A DNA stretch of 64,000 nt from Nitrospira defluvii (GTDB taxonomy: Bacteria; Nitrospirota; Nitrospiria; Nitrospirales; Nitrospiraceae), in NCBI RefSeq assembly GCF_905220995.1, contig NZ_CAJNBJ010000016.1, positions 248,001 to 312,000 on the forward strand, given 5' to 3'. This document shows positions 56,173 through 64,000 of this stretch, in pieces (within the stretch, counting starts at the first letter, position 1; each line of letters starts with the position of its first letter). A model generated the notes under the pieces. It was not told the origin of the DNA and did no database searches. It saw nothing but the letters and a program-made list of their open reading frames with translations. The position numbers and the translations under genes were made by a program.

Positions 56173-57434
56173 AACTATGTTCTCTCATGGGTTATCTCGG
56201 GCTGATCTCGCTCCTGTTCGTGTCGTTTTGTCTGGCACCAGCCGAATCTCTCGCTCTTGAGACCACGCAATATGCGCGTGTGGTGGCCCAAGCCGAACGG
56301 ATTGCCTATCTGGCTGCGCAACGCTCAGCCTTAGCGACCCAAGTGGCATCGGCGGCTGTAGCCCCGTCTGCCAGTTCCTTTGCGCTTCGGCTCGTCGCCG
56401 GTCCAGTCGGCTGGGCAGCCTTAGGTGTGGCCGGCGGATTAGTGCTGGCTCAAATGTATTACTCGCAGCCTGATCTCGCCGCGATCAAAACTGCCGCCTC
56501 AACCCCCGGGGGCTGGCAAGTCACGACGACCAATGCCGGGACGCAGACCTTTCCCGGTATGGGGTCTTCGTCACCGGGCAATGCGAGTTATCCGAACGCC
56601 AGCATTCAATTCAGCACGACCAATGTGCCCCTCTGCGCCATCGATACGGAGTATCAGCACGATTGGATGGTGGGCCCGTTTCAAAGTGTGAGTACCGCCG
56701 TCTTCTTTCCCGGCAATTTCTTCGTCAATGGTCCACCCGTTGGCGGCCAGACGCTCTATGTTTGTCATCGGGTCGGCATTCCCGGAAGTGCGCCACCACT
56801 TCAGGATGCCCTCATCCCGCCCACGCCTCAACAAGCGGCGAATTATGTCGGAGGCCTGCCGGCCAGCGATCCCAAATCGATCGAATCTCATACGAATCCG
56901 GTTGGCCTGAATGGGGCGACACAGCCTGCAGACACGACGATTTCACAACCGGTCACTCCCACTGAGATGCCGACGACGGTGAAGCCGAAGCCCATCCCCG
57001 CCGGCGATATCATCGTGGCCGATCATGTGGCACCGCCGGGAACCACGCCACAACAGAATACGCAGCAACAAACCACCACGACGACCACCACCACGACCCA
57101 GAATCCGGACGGCTCCACCACGCAGCACGAAGAGACGCAAGCGACCACCTCTTGTGCCGGGGGATCACACGAGAGCCGGACGTTCGGAACGGTGTTGCAA
57201 GCCCATCAGACAGTCTGGGCCAGTAGTGGCTTGCTCAGCGCTCTCAACTTACTCAAATCGCTGACCTGGCCCTCGACCTTGCCGGTGATCGCGTTGCCTT
57301 CGGTCTTGTTCGGGAATCAGCAAGTGGACTTCAACCAGTGGGCCTGGTTCTTCACGGTGCTCCGCACGCTCGTGATCGCCATTGCGTCTTTTGCCGCCTA
57401 TCGCATCATCTTTGTCGGAGGCCAGACCACATGA
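56169..57434 (+). CDS. pIII-like adsorption/minor coat protein
   Basis: 421 residues. A signal peptide (about 1-29) leads to an Ala-rich region with a hydrophobic stretch (VAGPVGWAALGVAGGLVLAQ), a beta-rich domain about 110-215 with two cysteines, and a Pro/Thr-rich linker. That linker holds an uninterrupted run of about nine Thr residues near 300-310. A C-terminal hydrophobic anchor (VLRTLVIAIASFAAYRIIFV) ends the protein. Signal peptide, low-complexity linker and C-terminal anchor is the architecture of inovirus pIII/TspB-type host-attachment proteins. The receptor is unknown. Coupled to both neighbours by 4-base overlaps. Confidence 0.75.
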   Translation: MKLCSLMGYLGLISLLFVSFCLAPAESLALETTQYARVVAQAERIAYLAAQRSALATQVASAAVAPSASSFALRLVAGPVGWAALGVAGGLVLAQMYYSQPDLAAIKTAASTPGGWQVTTTNAGTQTFPGMGSSSPGNASYPNASIQFSTTNVPLCAIDTEYQHDWMVGPFQSVSTAVFFPGNFFVNGPPVGGQTLYVCHRVGIPGSAPPLQDALIPPTPQQAANYVGGLPASDPKSIESHTNPVGLNGATQPADTTISQPVTPTEMPTTVKPKPIPAGDIIVADHVAPPGTTPQQNTQQQTTTTTTTTTQNPDGSTTQHEETQATTSCAGGSHESRTFGTVLQAHQTVWASSGLLSALNLLKSLTWPSTLPVIALPSVLFGNQQVDFNQWAWFFTVLRTLVIAIASFAAYRIIFVGGQTT

Positions 57435-57706
57435 CGGCCATTCTGACGCTTATTTATTGCTGGCTGCAGGAGTTCTTCTTCTCGCTCACGGATTGGGGCC
57501 TGGGCATTTGGGACTCGGTACTCTCCGTGGCGGACAGCACCTTGAGCACAATCGGCACGGCAGGGCTCACGCTGCCGGTGATTCCCGATCAATACGCGTG
57601 GGTGCTGGGCGCGACGGGGATGAGCCAAGCGCTGGCCATTGTGGCGAGCGCCATGGGAACCCGATTCATTCTCCAAACGATTCCATTTGTGCGGTGGGGT
57701 TCATGA
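57431..57706 (+). CDS. pVI-like minor coat protein
   Basis: 91 residues from the ATG at 57431, overlapping the pIII-like stop as ATGA. Three hydrophobic segments (about 2-18, 25-45 and 58-85, including IPDQYAWVLGATGMSQALAI) match the size and topology of filamentous-phage pVI, which caps the virion with pIII and follows gene III in known phages. Assignment rests on order, size and topology. Confidence 0.7.
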   Translation: MTAILTLIYCWLQEFFFSLTDWGLGIWDSVLSVADSTLSTIGTAGLTLPVIPDQYAWVLGATGMSQALAIVASAMGTRFILQTIPFVRWGS

Positions 57707-57789
57707 AAACGATACCGTCGATCTTAGCCTATGGATGGACGGCCCTTTTCGCGGGAACCCTCTGGCTGCTCTGGAGGCGTAGTCGATGA
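57703..57789 (+). CDS. 28-residue membrane peptide
   Basis: An ATGA overlap with the pVI-like stop starts MKTIPSILAYGWTALFAGTL, then WLLWRRSR and a stop that itself overlaps the zot ATG as ATGA. One TM helix with a basic end. Coupling at both ends supports translation. Its role is unknown; it may be a small coat or assembly protein. Confidence 0.6.
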   Translation: MKTIPSILAYGWTALFAGTLWLLWRRSR

Positions 57790-58793
57790 TCGAACTGTAT
57801 GAAGGCGTGCCGGGCTCCGGGAAGTCCTATCACGCAATCTGCGAGAAGTTCTTACCCTGGGTGAGGCAAGGACGACGACTCTATATCTCGGTGGATGGGA
57901 TTTATCTGGATCGGCTCGCACTCTTTACGGGCATCGATCTGGAAACACTCGAACAACAGATTACGATTTGGAAAGACTCCGTCGAAGTCTTGCAAGCGTT
58001 TCCCCATGTCGAGCCTGGGTCGGCGGTCATTATCGATGAGGCGCAGACCGTGTTCCGGTCCATGCAGAAGGTCGAGCCGGGGCTGTTGCGCTGGCTCGAA
58101 ACCCATCGGCATTACGGCGTGGATATTCTGCTCATGAGTCAGGATTTTCGCCAGATGTCGCAGGGCGTCACCCGATTGATCGAAGCGACGGTGAAGTTTC
58201 GCAAGCTGGCCTTTGTGGGTCTCTCGAAAAAGTATCAGGGCAAGGTGCGAGGCAATCCGGAAGATCACGAGACGATTCGCGCCTTCGTGGGCACGTACTC
58301 ACCGGCAATCTACGCCTACTATTCCAGCTATGCCTCGGCGGCGATCCAGGAAGAGAAGCGGAGTCATACGATCTTCAAATCGGCGCGCATCGCCATCGGA
58401 ATTGCCGCGGGCCTGTTCGCCATTGGCCTCATGGCCTGGCGTCCTTGGTCGTCCCTGAACAGCACGAAGGGCATTTCGTCGGCTGGACTTAGTGGGACTG
58501 CGACTCTGCCTCCATCTTCCGCCGCATCGGCGCCGGGGAGTTTCGTGAATCCCTTCGGTGCGTCTGTCCCCTCTGCAGCCACTCTGGTTCCACCGAAGCG
58601 AACGGTGCGAATCCTTGGCGGTGCCGGTTCGTCTGCGAATCGCCAAGGCTGGCGCTACTTGTTGGACAGCGGCGAGATTCTGACGGCTGCTCAGATTACC
58701 GGGCGCTATGGCCTGATGGTCTCCGAAGTCTATGAGGACGGCGCGATGCGGGTGATTGGCGAAGGAGTGTTCTATGGACCTGCCGGCGATTGA
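57786..58793 (+). CDS. zot: Zot / pI-like phage assembly ATPase
   Basis: 335 residues. Residues 1-180 are the Zot P-loop domain: IELYEGVPGSGKSYHA (Walker A at 7-14), GSAVIIDEAQTVF (Walker B near 78-90) and DILLMSQDFRQM. One TM helix (about 198-218) follows, then a Pro/Ser-rich linker and a small periplasmic domain. In filamentous phages pI/Zot sits in the inner membrane and drives ATP-dependent assembly and extrusion. It is the best family marker that this module is an inovirus. Overlaps both neighbours. Confidence 0.9.
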   Translation: MIELYEGVPGSGKSYHAICEKFLPWVRQGRRLYISVDGIYLDRLALFTGIDLETLEQQITIWKDSVEVLQAFPHVEPGSAVIIDEAQTVFRSMQKVEPGLLRWLETHRHYGVDILLMSQDFRQMSQGVTRLIEATVKFRKLAFVGLSKKYQGKVRGNPEDHETIRAFVGTYSPAIYAYYSSYASAAIQEEKRSHTIFKSARIAIGIAAGLFAIGLMAWRPWSSLNSTKGISSAGLSGTATLPPSSAASAPGSFVNPFGASVPSAATLVPPKRTVRILGGAGSSANRQGWRYLLDSGEILTAAQITGRYGLMVSEVYEDGAMRVIGEGVFYGPAGD

Positions 58794-58881
58794 GGCGATG
58801 ACCTATTTCACGGCGATCTTCTGGCTCGGCGGATTTGCCGTGGGGCTGATCATCAAACTGATTCTGCCTCAGAGTCACTGA
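58774..58881 (+). CDS. 35-residue membrane peptide
   Basis: The ATG at 58774 lies inside the end of zot with GAAGGAG before it. The peptide reads MDLPAIEAMTYFTAIFWLGG, then FAVGLIIKLILPQSH, with a single TM helix. Resembles minor coat or assembly peptides of filamentous phages; exact role unknown. Confidence 0.6.
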   Translation: MDLPAIEAMTYFTAIFWLGGFAVGLIIKLILPQSH

Positions 58882-58954
58882 GGCACTCGACCGTCGGCGA
58901 GTATTCCGGCGGCGCGGGTGGACGAATCCACCAGATAGCACAAGGAGGTGCTCT

Positions 58955-59170
58955 ATGAAGGGTGTGGGATGGGTGAAGGGACTCACCGGGTTCCTGACGG
59001 CGTTGGTCTTCGCCTTGGGCGTGCCGGCGTTGTCGCAGGCGCAGTTGTTTCCGGTGTCGGCGGATGTGGCCACGGTGCGGGCCGATCTGCTCTTGTGGGC
59101 GGCGGCCCTGATTGGGGTGGCATTGGCCATCTACGCGTTTAAACGCGTGAAGGCGATTGTGGGCGGGTAA
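58955..59170 (+). CDS. pVIII-like major coat protein precursor
   Basis: 71 residues; AAGGAGGTG gives a very strong ribosome site. A signal peptide ends at ALSQAQ (about residue 30), leaving a mature protein of about 41 residues. It has the pVIII order: short acidic N-terminus (FPVSADVATVRADL), TM helix (LLLWAAALIGVALAIYAF) and basic C-terminus (KRVKAIVGG) that packs against the DNA. An intrinsic terminator follows directly, as expected for the most abundant virion protein. In Ff phages gene VIII lies before gene III; here it lies after zot. Confidence 0.82.
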   Translation: MKGVGWVKGLTGFLTALVFALGVPALSQAQLFPVSADVATVRADLLLWAAALIGVALAIYAFKRVKAIVGG

Positions 59171-59178
59171 GGCCCATC

Positions 59179-59204
59179 GAGGCAGGCTGGCAGCAGCCTG
59201 CCTC
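59179..59204 (+). terminator. Terminator after the major coat gene
   Basis: Perfect 11-base arms GAGGCAGGCTG and CAGCCTGCCTC around a GCAG loop, followed by CTTTCTC. It lies 8 bases past the pVIII-like stop and should end or dampen transcription there. Confidence 0.7.
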
Positions 59205-59257
59205 CTTTCTCGCAGCACATGACAGCACGAGCAGTGTGACGGCAAAGGAGTTTAAGG

Positions 59258-59386
59258 ATGACGGCGCAACAGATTCACACCATCGGCAATGCGCTGGCTA
59301 CTGACCTGGTCGCCTGGGGAACGGCAGCAATTGGCCTGGCACTCGTGGCCGCAGGAGCGGCCTGGGTGTTGCGGCTGCTGCGCTAA
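59258..59386 (+). CDS. 42-residue membrane peptide
   Basis: ATG with AAGGAG upstream. An amphipathic start (MTAQQIHTIGNALATDLVAW) leads into a Gly/Ala-rich TM helix (GTAAIGLALVAAGAAWVL) and a basic end. It looks like a leaderless coat protein and could be a second pVIII-like subunit. It overlaps the end of the convergent radC-like gene by 4 bases. Confidence 0.6.
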   Translation: MTAQQIHTIGNALATDLVAWGTAAIGLALVAAGAAWVLRLLR

Positions 59387-59886
59387 GCGCCGGGCCAGCC
59401 CTGGTCGGCGAAGCTATAGTAGCGTTCTTCGGCCAGGACGAGATGATCCAGCAATGGAATACCGAACAAGTCTCCAGCTTCGCGGAGACGTTTGGTCAAG
59501 ACGCGATCTTCTGGGCTTGGGGTGATGTCGCCGGAGGGATGATTGTGGGCACAGAGCCAGGCGCCGGCATTCATGAGGATCAGGGGTTTAAATACTTCAC
59601 GCGGATGGACAATGGTCAGATTGAGCGACCCGGTGGAGACAACATTGATCCCGATCAGACCATGTTTCGCATCGAGACCGCAGATCAGAAATTGCTCGCG
59701 GTCCAGACCGGTAAACAACGGTCGGAGGATGGCCACGGCGCCTTCCGACGTGTGGACCGACTCAGTAACCGGAATGGCACGGCCTTCCCGCACAAGCGTG
59801 ACGCGGTACCGAGGGACACCGTATGTTCGAACCGGGTTCAGTGGCCGTCCACCGTTCGAGGAACCGAGAGAACTTTCAACGGACAT
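59383..59886 (-). CDS. RadC-family JAMM protein
   Basis: 167 residues; AGAAGGAGG before the ATG. It carries the JAMM metalloprotease-like motif HNHPSGDITPSPED (H-x-H-x7-D type), near residue 114-127, within a RadC domain. The N-terminal helix-hairpin-helix part of chromosomal RadC is absent, as in the short mobile-element form. RadC proteins are frequent on phages and plasmids; their biochemical role is unsettled. It is the only leftward gene in the phage module, between the coat genes and the integrase. Confidence 0.88.
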   Translation of the reverse strand: MSVESSLGSSNGGRPLNPVRTYGVPRYRVTLVREGRAIPVTESVHTSEGAVAILRPLFTGLDREQFLICGLDAKHGLIGINVVSTGSLNLTIVHPREVFKPLILMNAGAWLCAHNHPSGDITPSPEDRVLTKRLREAGDLFGIPLLDHLVLAEERYYSFADQGWPGA

Positions 59887-59914
59887 GTCCGCCTCCTTCT
59901 AAAATTATGTTCTA

Positions 59915-59944
59915 GCCCCACCCTTCACAAACCAAGGGTGGGGC
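59915..59944. repeat. Perfect 11-bp hairpin, origin or packaging-signal candidate
   Basis: GCCCCACCCTT and AAGGGTGGGGC flank an 8-base loop, in the noncoding gap upstream of the radC-like gene. No T-run follows. Filamentous phages need a strong hairpin for packaging and for complementary-strand initiation, and this is the strongest free-standing stem in the module's noncoding DNA. Confidence 0.45.
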
Positions 59945-60125
59945 GTAACGAAGGAGACGGCACGGGGCTCTCGCAGCGGGCAGGCCTGAAGGGGCGGAGA
60001 CCGGCACGGAGGGGACCAGGAAGGCCAGTCCGCTGCTCCCCCGGCCACGGGTCGTGACCACTGGGGGCTCACTCCTCAACCCAAACCGGACGGTACAAAG
60101 GCGTTTCAGTGAAAGCGGGAAAAGA

Positions 60126-60407
60126 ATGAATCAGGAACGGCAAGCCAGCGCGACGTTGGAAATCATGACCCTGGCCGAAGCAGCGGTCTATCTGCGCGTG
60201 TCGAAATCCACGCTGTATCAGCGAAAGGATATCCCCCGGCATCGCATGCCCGGATCACGGGAAGTCAGATTCTTCAAAGACGAACTGATGGCATGGGTGA
60301 AACACGGCGAGGTGAGAGCGATGGAGACCGCGACGAATGGGCCAGTTTTCCCACTGGACAGCGCCACTGCCAGTGTTTACCATCGGAACCCAAAATATCG
60401 GGGATGA
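60126..60407 (+). CDS. Second excisionase-like helix-turn-helix protein
   Basis: 93 residues from the ATG at 60126. A MerR/excisionase-type winged helix spans about 12-60 (MTLAEAAVYLRVSKSTLYQR, then KEDIPRHRMPGSREVRFFKD-type sequence). The C-terminus is short and unstructured. It ends 3 bases before the integrase gene, the usual place for an excisionase. The ribosome site is weak. Confidence 0.75.
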   Translation: MNQERQASATLEIMTLAEAAVYLRVSKSTLYQRKDIPRHRMPGSREVRFFKDELMAWVKHGEVRAMETATNGPVFPLDSATASVYHRNPKYRG

Positions 60408-60410
60408 CCC

Positions 60411-61715
60411 ATGGCCTATACGATTACCAAGCGACGCACGACCAAAGGGATCGCCTTTGACCTCTATTTCCGGTGGAAGGGGCAACGGTATCGTCCCCTA
60501 CTCGGCTATGACCTCTCGCCCGATCAAGCACAACAGTGTGCCATCGAACTCATTCATAGAATTCAAACGCAAGAGGTCGAGAAACCGCGTTCGCTCCTGA
60601 CGCTACGGGATGTGTTGCCGTTGTATTGGCAGGCCTTCGAAGTTAAAAAGCGGATCGATCGCACACGACCAAAAGGCATTTTGGAGAATCACATTCTATC
60701 GTGCCATGCCTGCGTCAGAAACGACTTCCCCTGCAGTCATCGTTTTGGACATCAGCCGCTCGCGTCGCTCAAACCGGAGGATGGTCTCAGATATGTGAAG
60801 GCACGATTAGACGAAGGAGCGACGGCCGGCACTGTCCGGCGTGAATGGCAGGTGCTCAATCGGATTCTGAATGTGGCCGTGCGCTATGAGAAATTGGACA
60901 GAAACCCGTTGAAGCATGTCGAACTACCTGACGCAGAAAAACGAACCAGAATCGCAGAACCAGAGGAACTGGCTCTCATCAGCAAGATGCGGGAGAACGA
61001 TCCGACGAAGCTCGAATGCCGGCAAGAGCTCTGGCGCATTATTCAGGTAGCCGTCTCCGTCGGTCTACGAGAAGGGAAAATTCTGGAGATCGAACGGTCG
61101 TGGGTGAAGAAGCGAGAAGATGGATATTGGCTGTGTCTCCCCCCCGCCGCAAGCCGTATTAAGGGCACCCCAAAAGAAGTACCGTTGAACCGCACGGCCT
61201 TACTTGCCTTAGGCGCTGAGATCCCTTCGCTTGCCGATGGCCGTGTCTTTCGCCATTGGACGCACCAGCGGGCATTTAAGGAATATTGGAGTGAAACCTG
61301 TCGCCGAGTCGGAATTCACGATCTGCACTTTCACGACCTTCGGCATACGTTCGCGACCAGACTCCAGCGCATCGGGGTGGATTACGAAGTGCGGCAGGCG
61401 CTCCTTGGCCATCGCATGCCCGGCATGACCGCGAACTATTCACATGGGGGTCCGGAGTGGGATCGAAAGCTGAGATCCGCCGTGGAAGGACTCGAAAAAG
61501 CCTATCCGTTGTCCTATGGATTGTCCTATGAGACTAAGGCGGCAGTGGGGCAAACTGCAGAAGTCATTGATTTGAATGGTGAGTCGGCTGGGATTCGAAC
61601 CCAGGACCCTCGCCTTAAAAGGGCGATGCTCTACCGACTGAGCTACCGACTCTCCAACACACGGCGGGCCACGACTATCAGTCTGGACTCGTGGCGGGAA
61701 GGATCATACCATTGA
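60411..61715 (+). CDS. Tyrosine integrase whose frame enters tRNA-Lys
   Basis: 434 codons. A SAM-like core-binding domain covers about 60-170. The catalytic domain has R220 (VGLREGKIL), a likely K251, H308 and R311 (FHDLRHTF), H334 (LLGHRMPG) and Y343 (TANYSHG). A CxxC pair with Cys/His (about 98-110) suggests a small zinc site. The frame has no stop before the att core: codons 389-414 are read through the tRNA-Lys gene (antisense to it) and the protein ends at 61713 in backbone DNA. In an excised circle the core would be followed by other DNA and an early stop. The enzyme should recombine the tRNA-Lys 3' core. Confidence 0.92.
   Translation: MAYTITKRRTTKGIAFDLYFRWKGQRYRPLLGYDLSPDQAQQCAIELIHRIQTQEVEKPRSLLTLRDVLPLYWQAFEVKKRIDRTRPKGILENHILSCHACVRNDFPCSHRFGHQPLASLKPEDGLRYVKARLDEGATAGTVRREWQVLNRILNVAVRYEKLDRNPLKHVELPDAEKRTRIAEPEELALISKMRENDPTKLECRQELWRIIQVAVSVGLREGKILEIERSWVKKREDGYWLCLPPAASRIKGTPKEVPLNRTALLALGAEIPSLADGRVFRHWTHQRAFKEYWSETCRRVGIHDLHFHDLRHTFATRLQRIGVDYEVRQALLGHRMPGMTANYSHGGPEWDRKLRSAVEGLEKAYPLSYGLSYETKAAVGQTAEVIDLNGESAGIRTQDPRLKRAMLYRLSYRLSNTRRATTISLDSWREGSYH
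61577..61621. repeat. att-like copy C (right end, within tRNA-Lys)
   Basis: The 45 bases shared with copies at 30897 and 37168. It covers the tRNA from the anticodon loop to the CCA, the standard crossover region for tyrosine integrases at tRNA genes. Confidence 0.9.
61577..61652 (-). tRNA. tRNA-Lys (anticodon TTT)
   Basis: 76 bases with encoded CCA. The acceptor stem GAGTCGG pairs with CCGACTC, the D-arm is GCTC/GAGC, and the anticodon stem TCGCC/GGCGA holds loop CTTTTAA, giving anticodon TTT (Lys). The T-arm is CTGGG-TTCGAAT-CCCAG. All stems pair, so the gene is intact although its 3' part is the insertion site for the two elements to its left. Confidence 0.96.
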
Positions 61716-61765
61716 CGCATGACCGTTCGCTACGGCGAGTCACCGTCGCCGGAATGATACAATAC

Positions 61766-63575
<1,810 letters not shown>

Positions 63576-63651
63576 GGGGCTGTGGCGCAGTTGGGAGCGC
63601 GCGTGAATGGCATTCACGAGGTCGCCGGTTCAATCCCGGCCAGCTCCACCA
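63576..63651 (+). tRNA. tRNA-Ala (anticodon GGC)
   Basis: 76 bases with encoded CCA. Acceptor GGGGCTG pairs with CAGCTCC (one G-T pair), D-arm GCGC/GCGC, anticodon stem CGTGA/TCACG with loop ATGGCAT giving GGC (Ala), T-arm GCCGG-TTCAATC-CCGGC. Confidence 0.95.
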
Positions 63652-63808
63652 AATCAAGCTTGTCCGGCCAACATTCCGAATGTCTGCGGGGATATCCACT
63701 CTCCATCAGTCAAGGCGTGGCCGCCAACCGGCGCATCCACGAACGCTGACATTCCATAGCGGATTCCTCGTCGAACGCGTCACCCCATACACCGAGTGAT
63801 ACTGATCC

Positions 63809-64000
63809 ATGCTTCAGCTTGAGTCCGTCCATAAGCAATTTTCGACCAAAGTCCTGCTCGAAGGAGCCACGGCTCACCTGCGTCCCGGTGCGCGCGTGGG
63901 TCTTGTCGGCCCGAACGGAGCCGGAAAAACCACGCTGTTCCGGATGATCTTGGGTGAGGAATCTCCCGACAAGGGCACCATTCGCAAACGCCCGCGACTG
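63809..64000 (+). CDS. ABC-F type ATPase, 5' part
   Basis: Sixty-four codons to the window edge, starting MLQLESVHKQFSTKVLLEGA and containing Walker A GPNGAGKTT near 43-51, then FRMILGEESPDKGTI. The opening is that of ABC-F proteins, soluble twin-ATPase ribosome-binding factors. The second domain is outside the window, so an ordinary ABC transporter ATPase cannot be excluded. The ribosome site is weak. Confidence 0.8.
   Translation, partial: MLQLESVHKQFSTKVLLEGATAHLRPGARVGLVGPNGAGKTTLFRMILGEESPDKGTIRKRPRL

Larger units (their letters stand above)
54199..61576 (+). mobile_element. Inovirus-like (filamentous phage) gene module
   Basis: A run of tightly overlapping rightward genes with the inovirus set: Rep, ssDNA-binding protein, tiny membrane proteins, pIII-like adhesin, pVI-like protein, Zot/pI ATPase and pVIII-like coat with its own terminator, plus tyrosine integrase. 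Length about 7.4 kb is a normal inovirus genome size. No pIV secretin is present, as in phages that borrow a host secretin. The left boundary has no att copy, so it is given as the first recognisable control sequence. Confidence 0.82.
37168..61621. mobile_element. Element 2: tRNA-Lys island with defence block and inovirus module
   Basis: Bounded by att copies B (37168-37212) and C (inside tRNA-Lys, 61577-61621). The integrase gene abuts the right att, as is usual. Contents from the left: transposase remnant, exported glycine-rich protein and LuxR regulator, a six-gene defence block on the minus strand, then a complete filamentous-phage-like gene set. No further copy of the tRNA repeat was found between the defence block and the phage module, so on sequence evidence the unit is a single 24.4-kb insertion. 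Confidence 0.75.

Overview
The window reads as the chromosome of a Gram-negative, high-GC bacterium with an outer membrane: it has a TonB receptor, RND pumps and lipoproteins. The mix of a very large multicopper oxidase, a cytochrome bd oxidase, FecIR-type iron signalling and many two-component proteins looks most like Nitrospirota (Nitrospira). That is an inference from gene content; no rRNA or other marker in the window proves it.

Backbone, 1-30.9 kb. A large multicopper oxidase runs off the left edge. Next to it are an NtrC-type response regulator and its sensor kinase. An iron-uptake block follows (ECF sigma factor, FecR, TonB receptor, DUF4198 protein, PepSY protein). A three-gene RND efflux operon with a LysR regulator comes next. 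Then a mixed stretch carries a MOSC protein, small exported proteins, a receiver-only regulator, Ada and an SGNH hydrolase. The stretch ends with cytochrome bd oxidase, whose cydB carries a one-base frameshift, and a hemerythrin-like protein.

Integrated elements, 30.9-61.6 kb. An intact tRNA-Lys(TTT) gene lies at 61577-61652 on the minus strand. Its last 45 bases, from the anticodon loop to CCA, occur again at 37168 and 30897 in the same orientation. These three att-like repeats divide the region into two tandem elements. Element 1 (about 6.3 kb, AT-richer, no integrase) carries a GmrSD-like DUF262/HNH nuclease, a WYL-domain regulator, two small proteins and an AAA ATPase. Two of its promoter regions share a GTGAC-N7-GTCAC palindrome. 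Element 2 (about 24.4 kb) has three parts. The first is a LuxR regulator divergent from an exported glycine-rich protein. The second is a six-gene minus-strand defence block: SNF2 helicase with DUF3883, PLD-like protein, DUF1156 methylase and DUF499 ATPase, followed by a DUF4297 nuclease and a Rad50/SMC-like ATPase. The third, at 54.2-61.6 kb, is a filamentous-phage (inovirus-like) module: HTH protein, Rep, ssDNA-binding protein, several tiny membrane proteins, pIII-like and pVI-like proteins, Zot (pI), a pVIII-like major coat protein followed by a terminator, RadC, a second HTH protein and a tyrosine integrase. The integrase frame runs into the tRNA gene.

Backbone, 61.7-64 kb. purA, tRNA-Ala(GGC) and the start of an ABC-F ATPase. 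Before the insertions the hemerythrin gene region would have bordered tRNA-Lys and purA directly.

The most interesting signal is the tandem tRNA-Lys insertion: an inovirus-type replication, assembly and integration module sits in the same att-bounded unit as a large composite defence island, beside an older integrase-less defence element that uses the same site.
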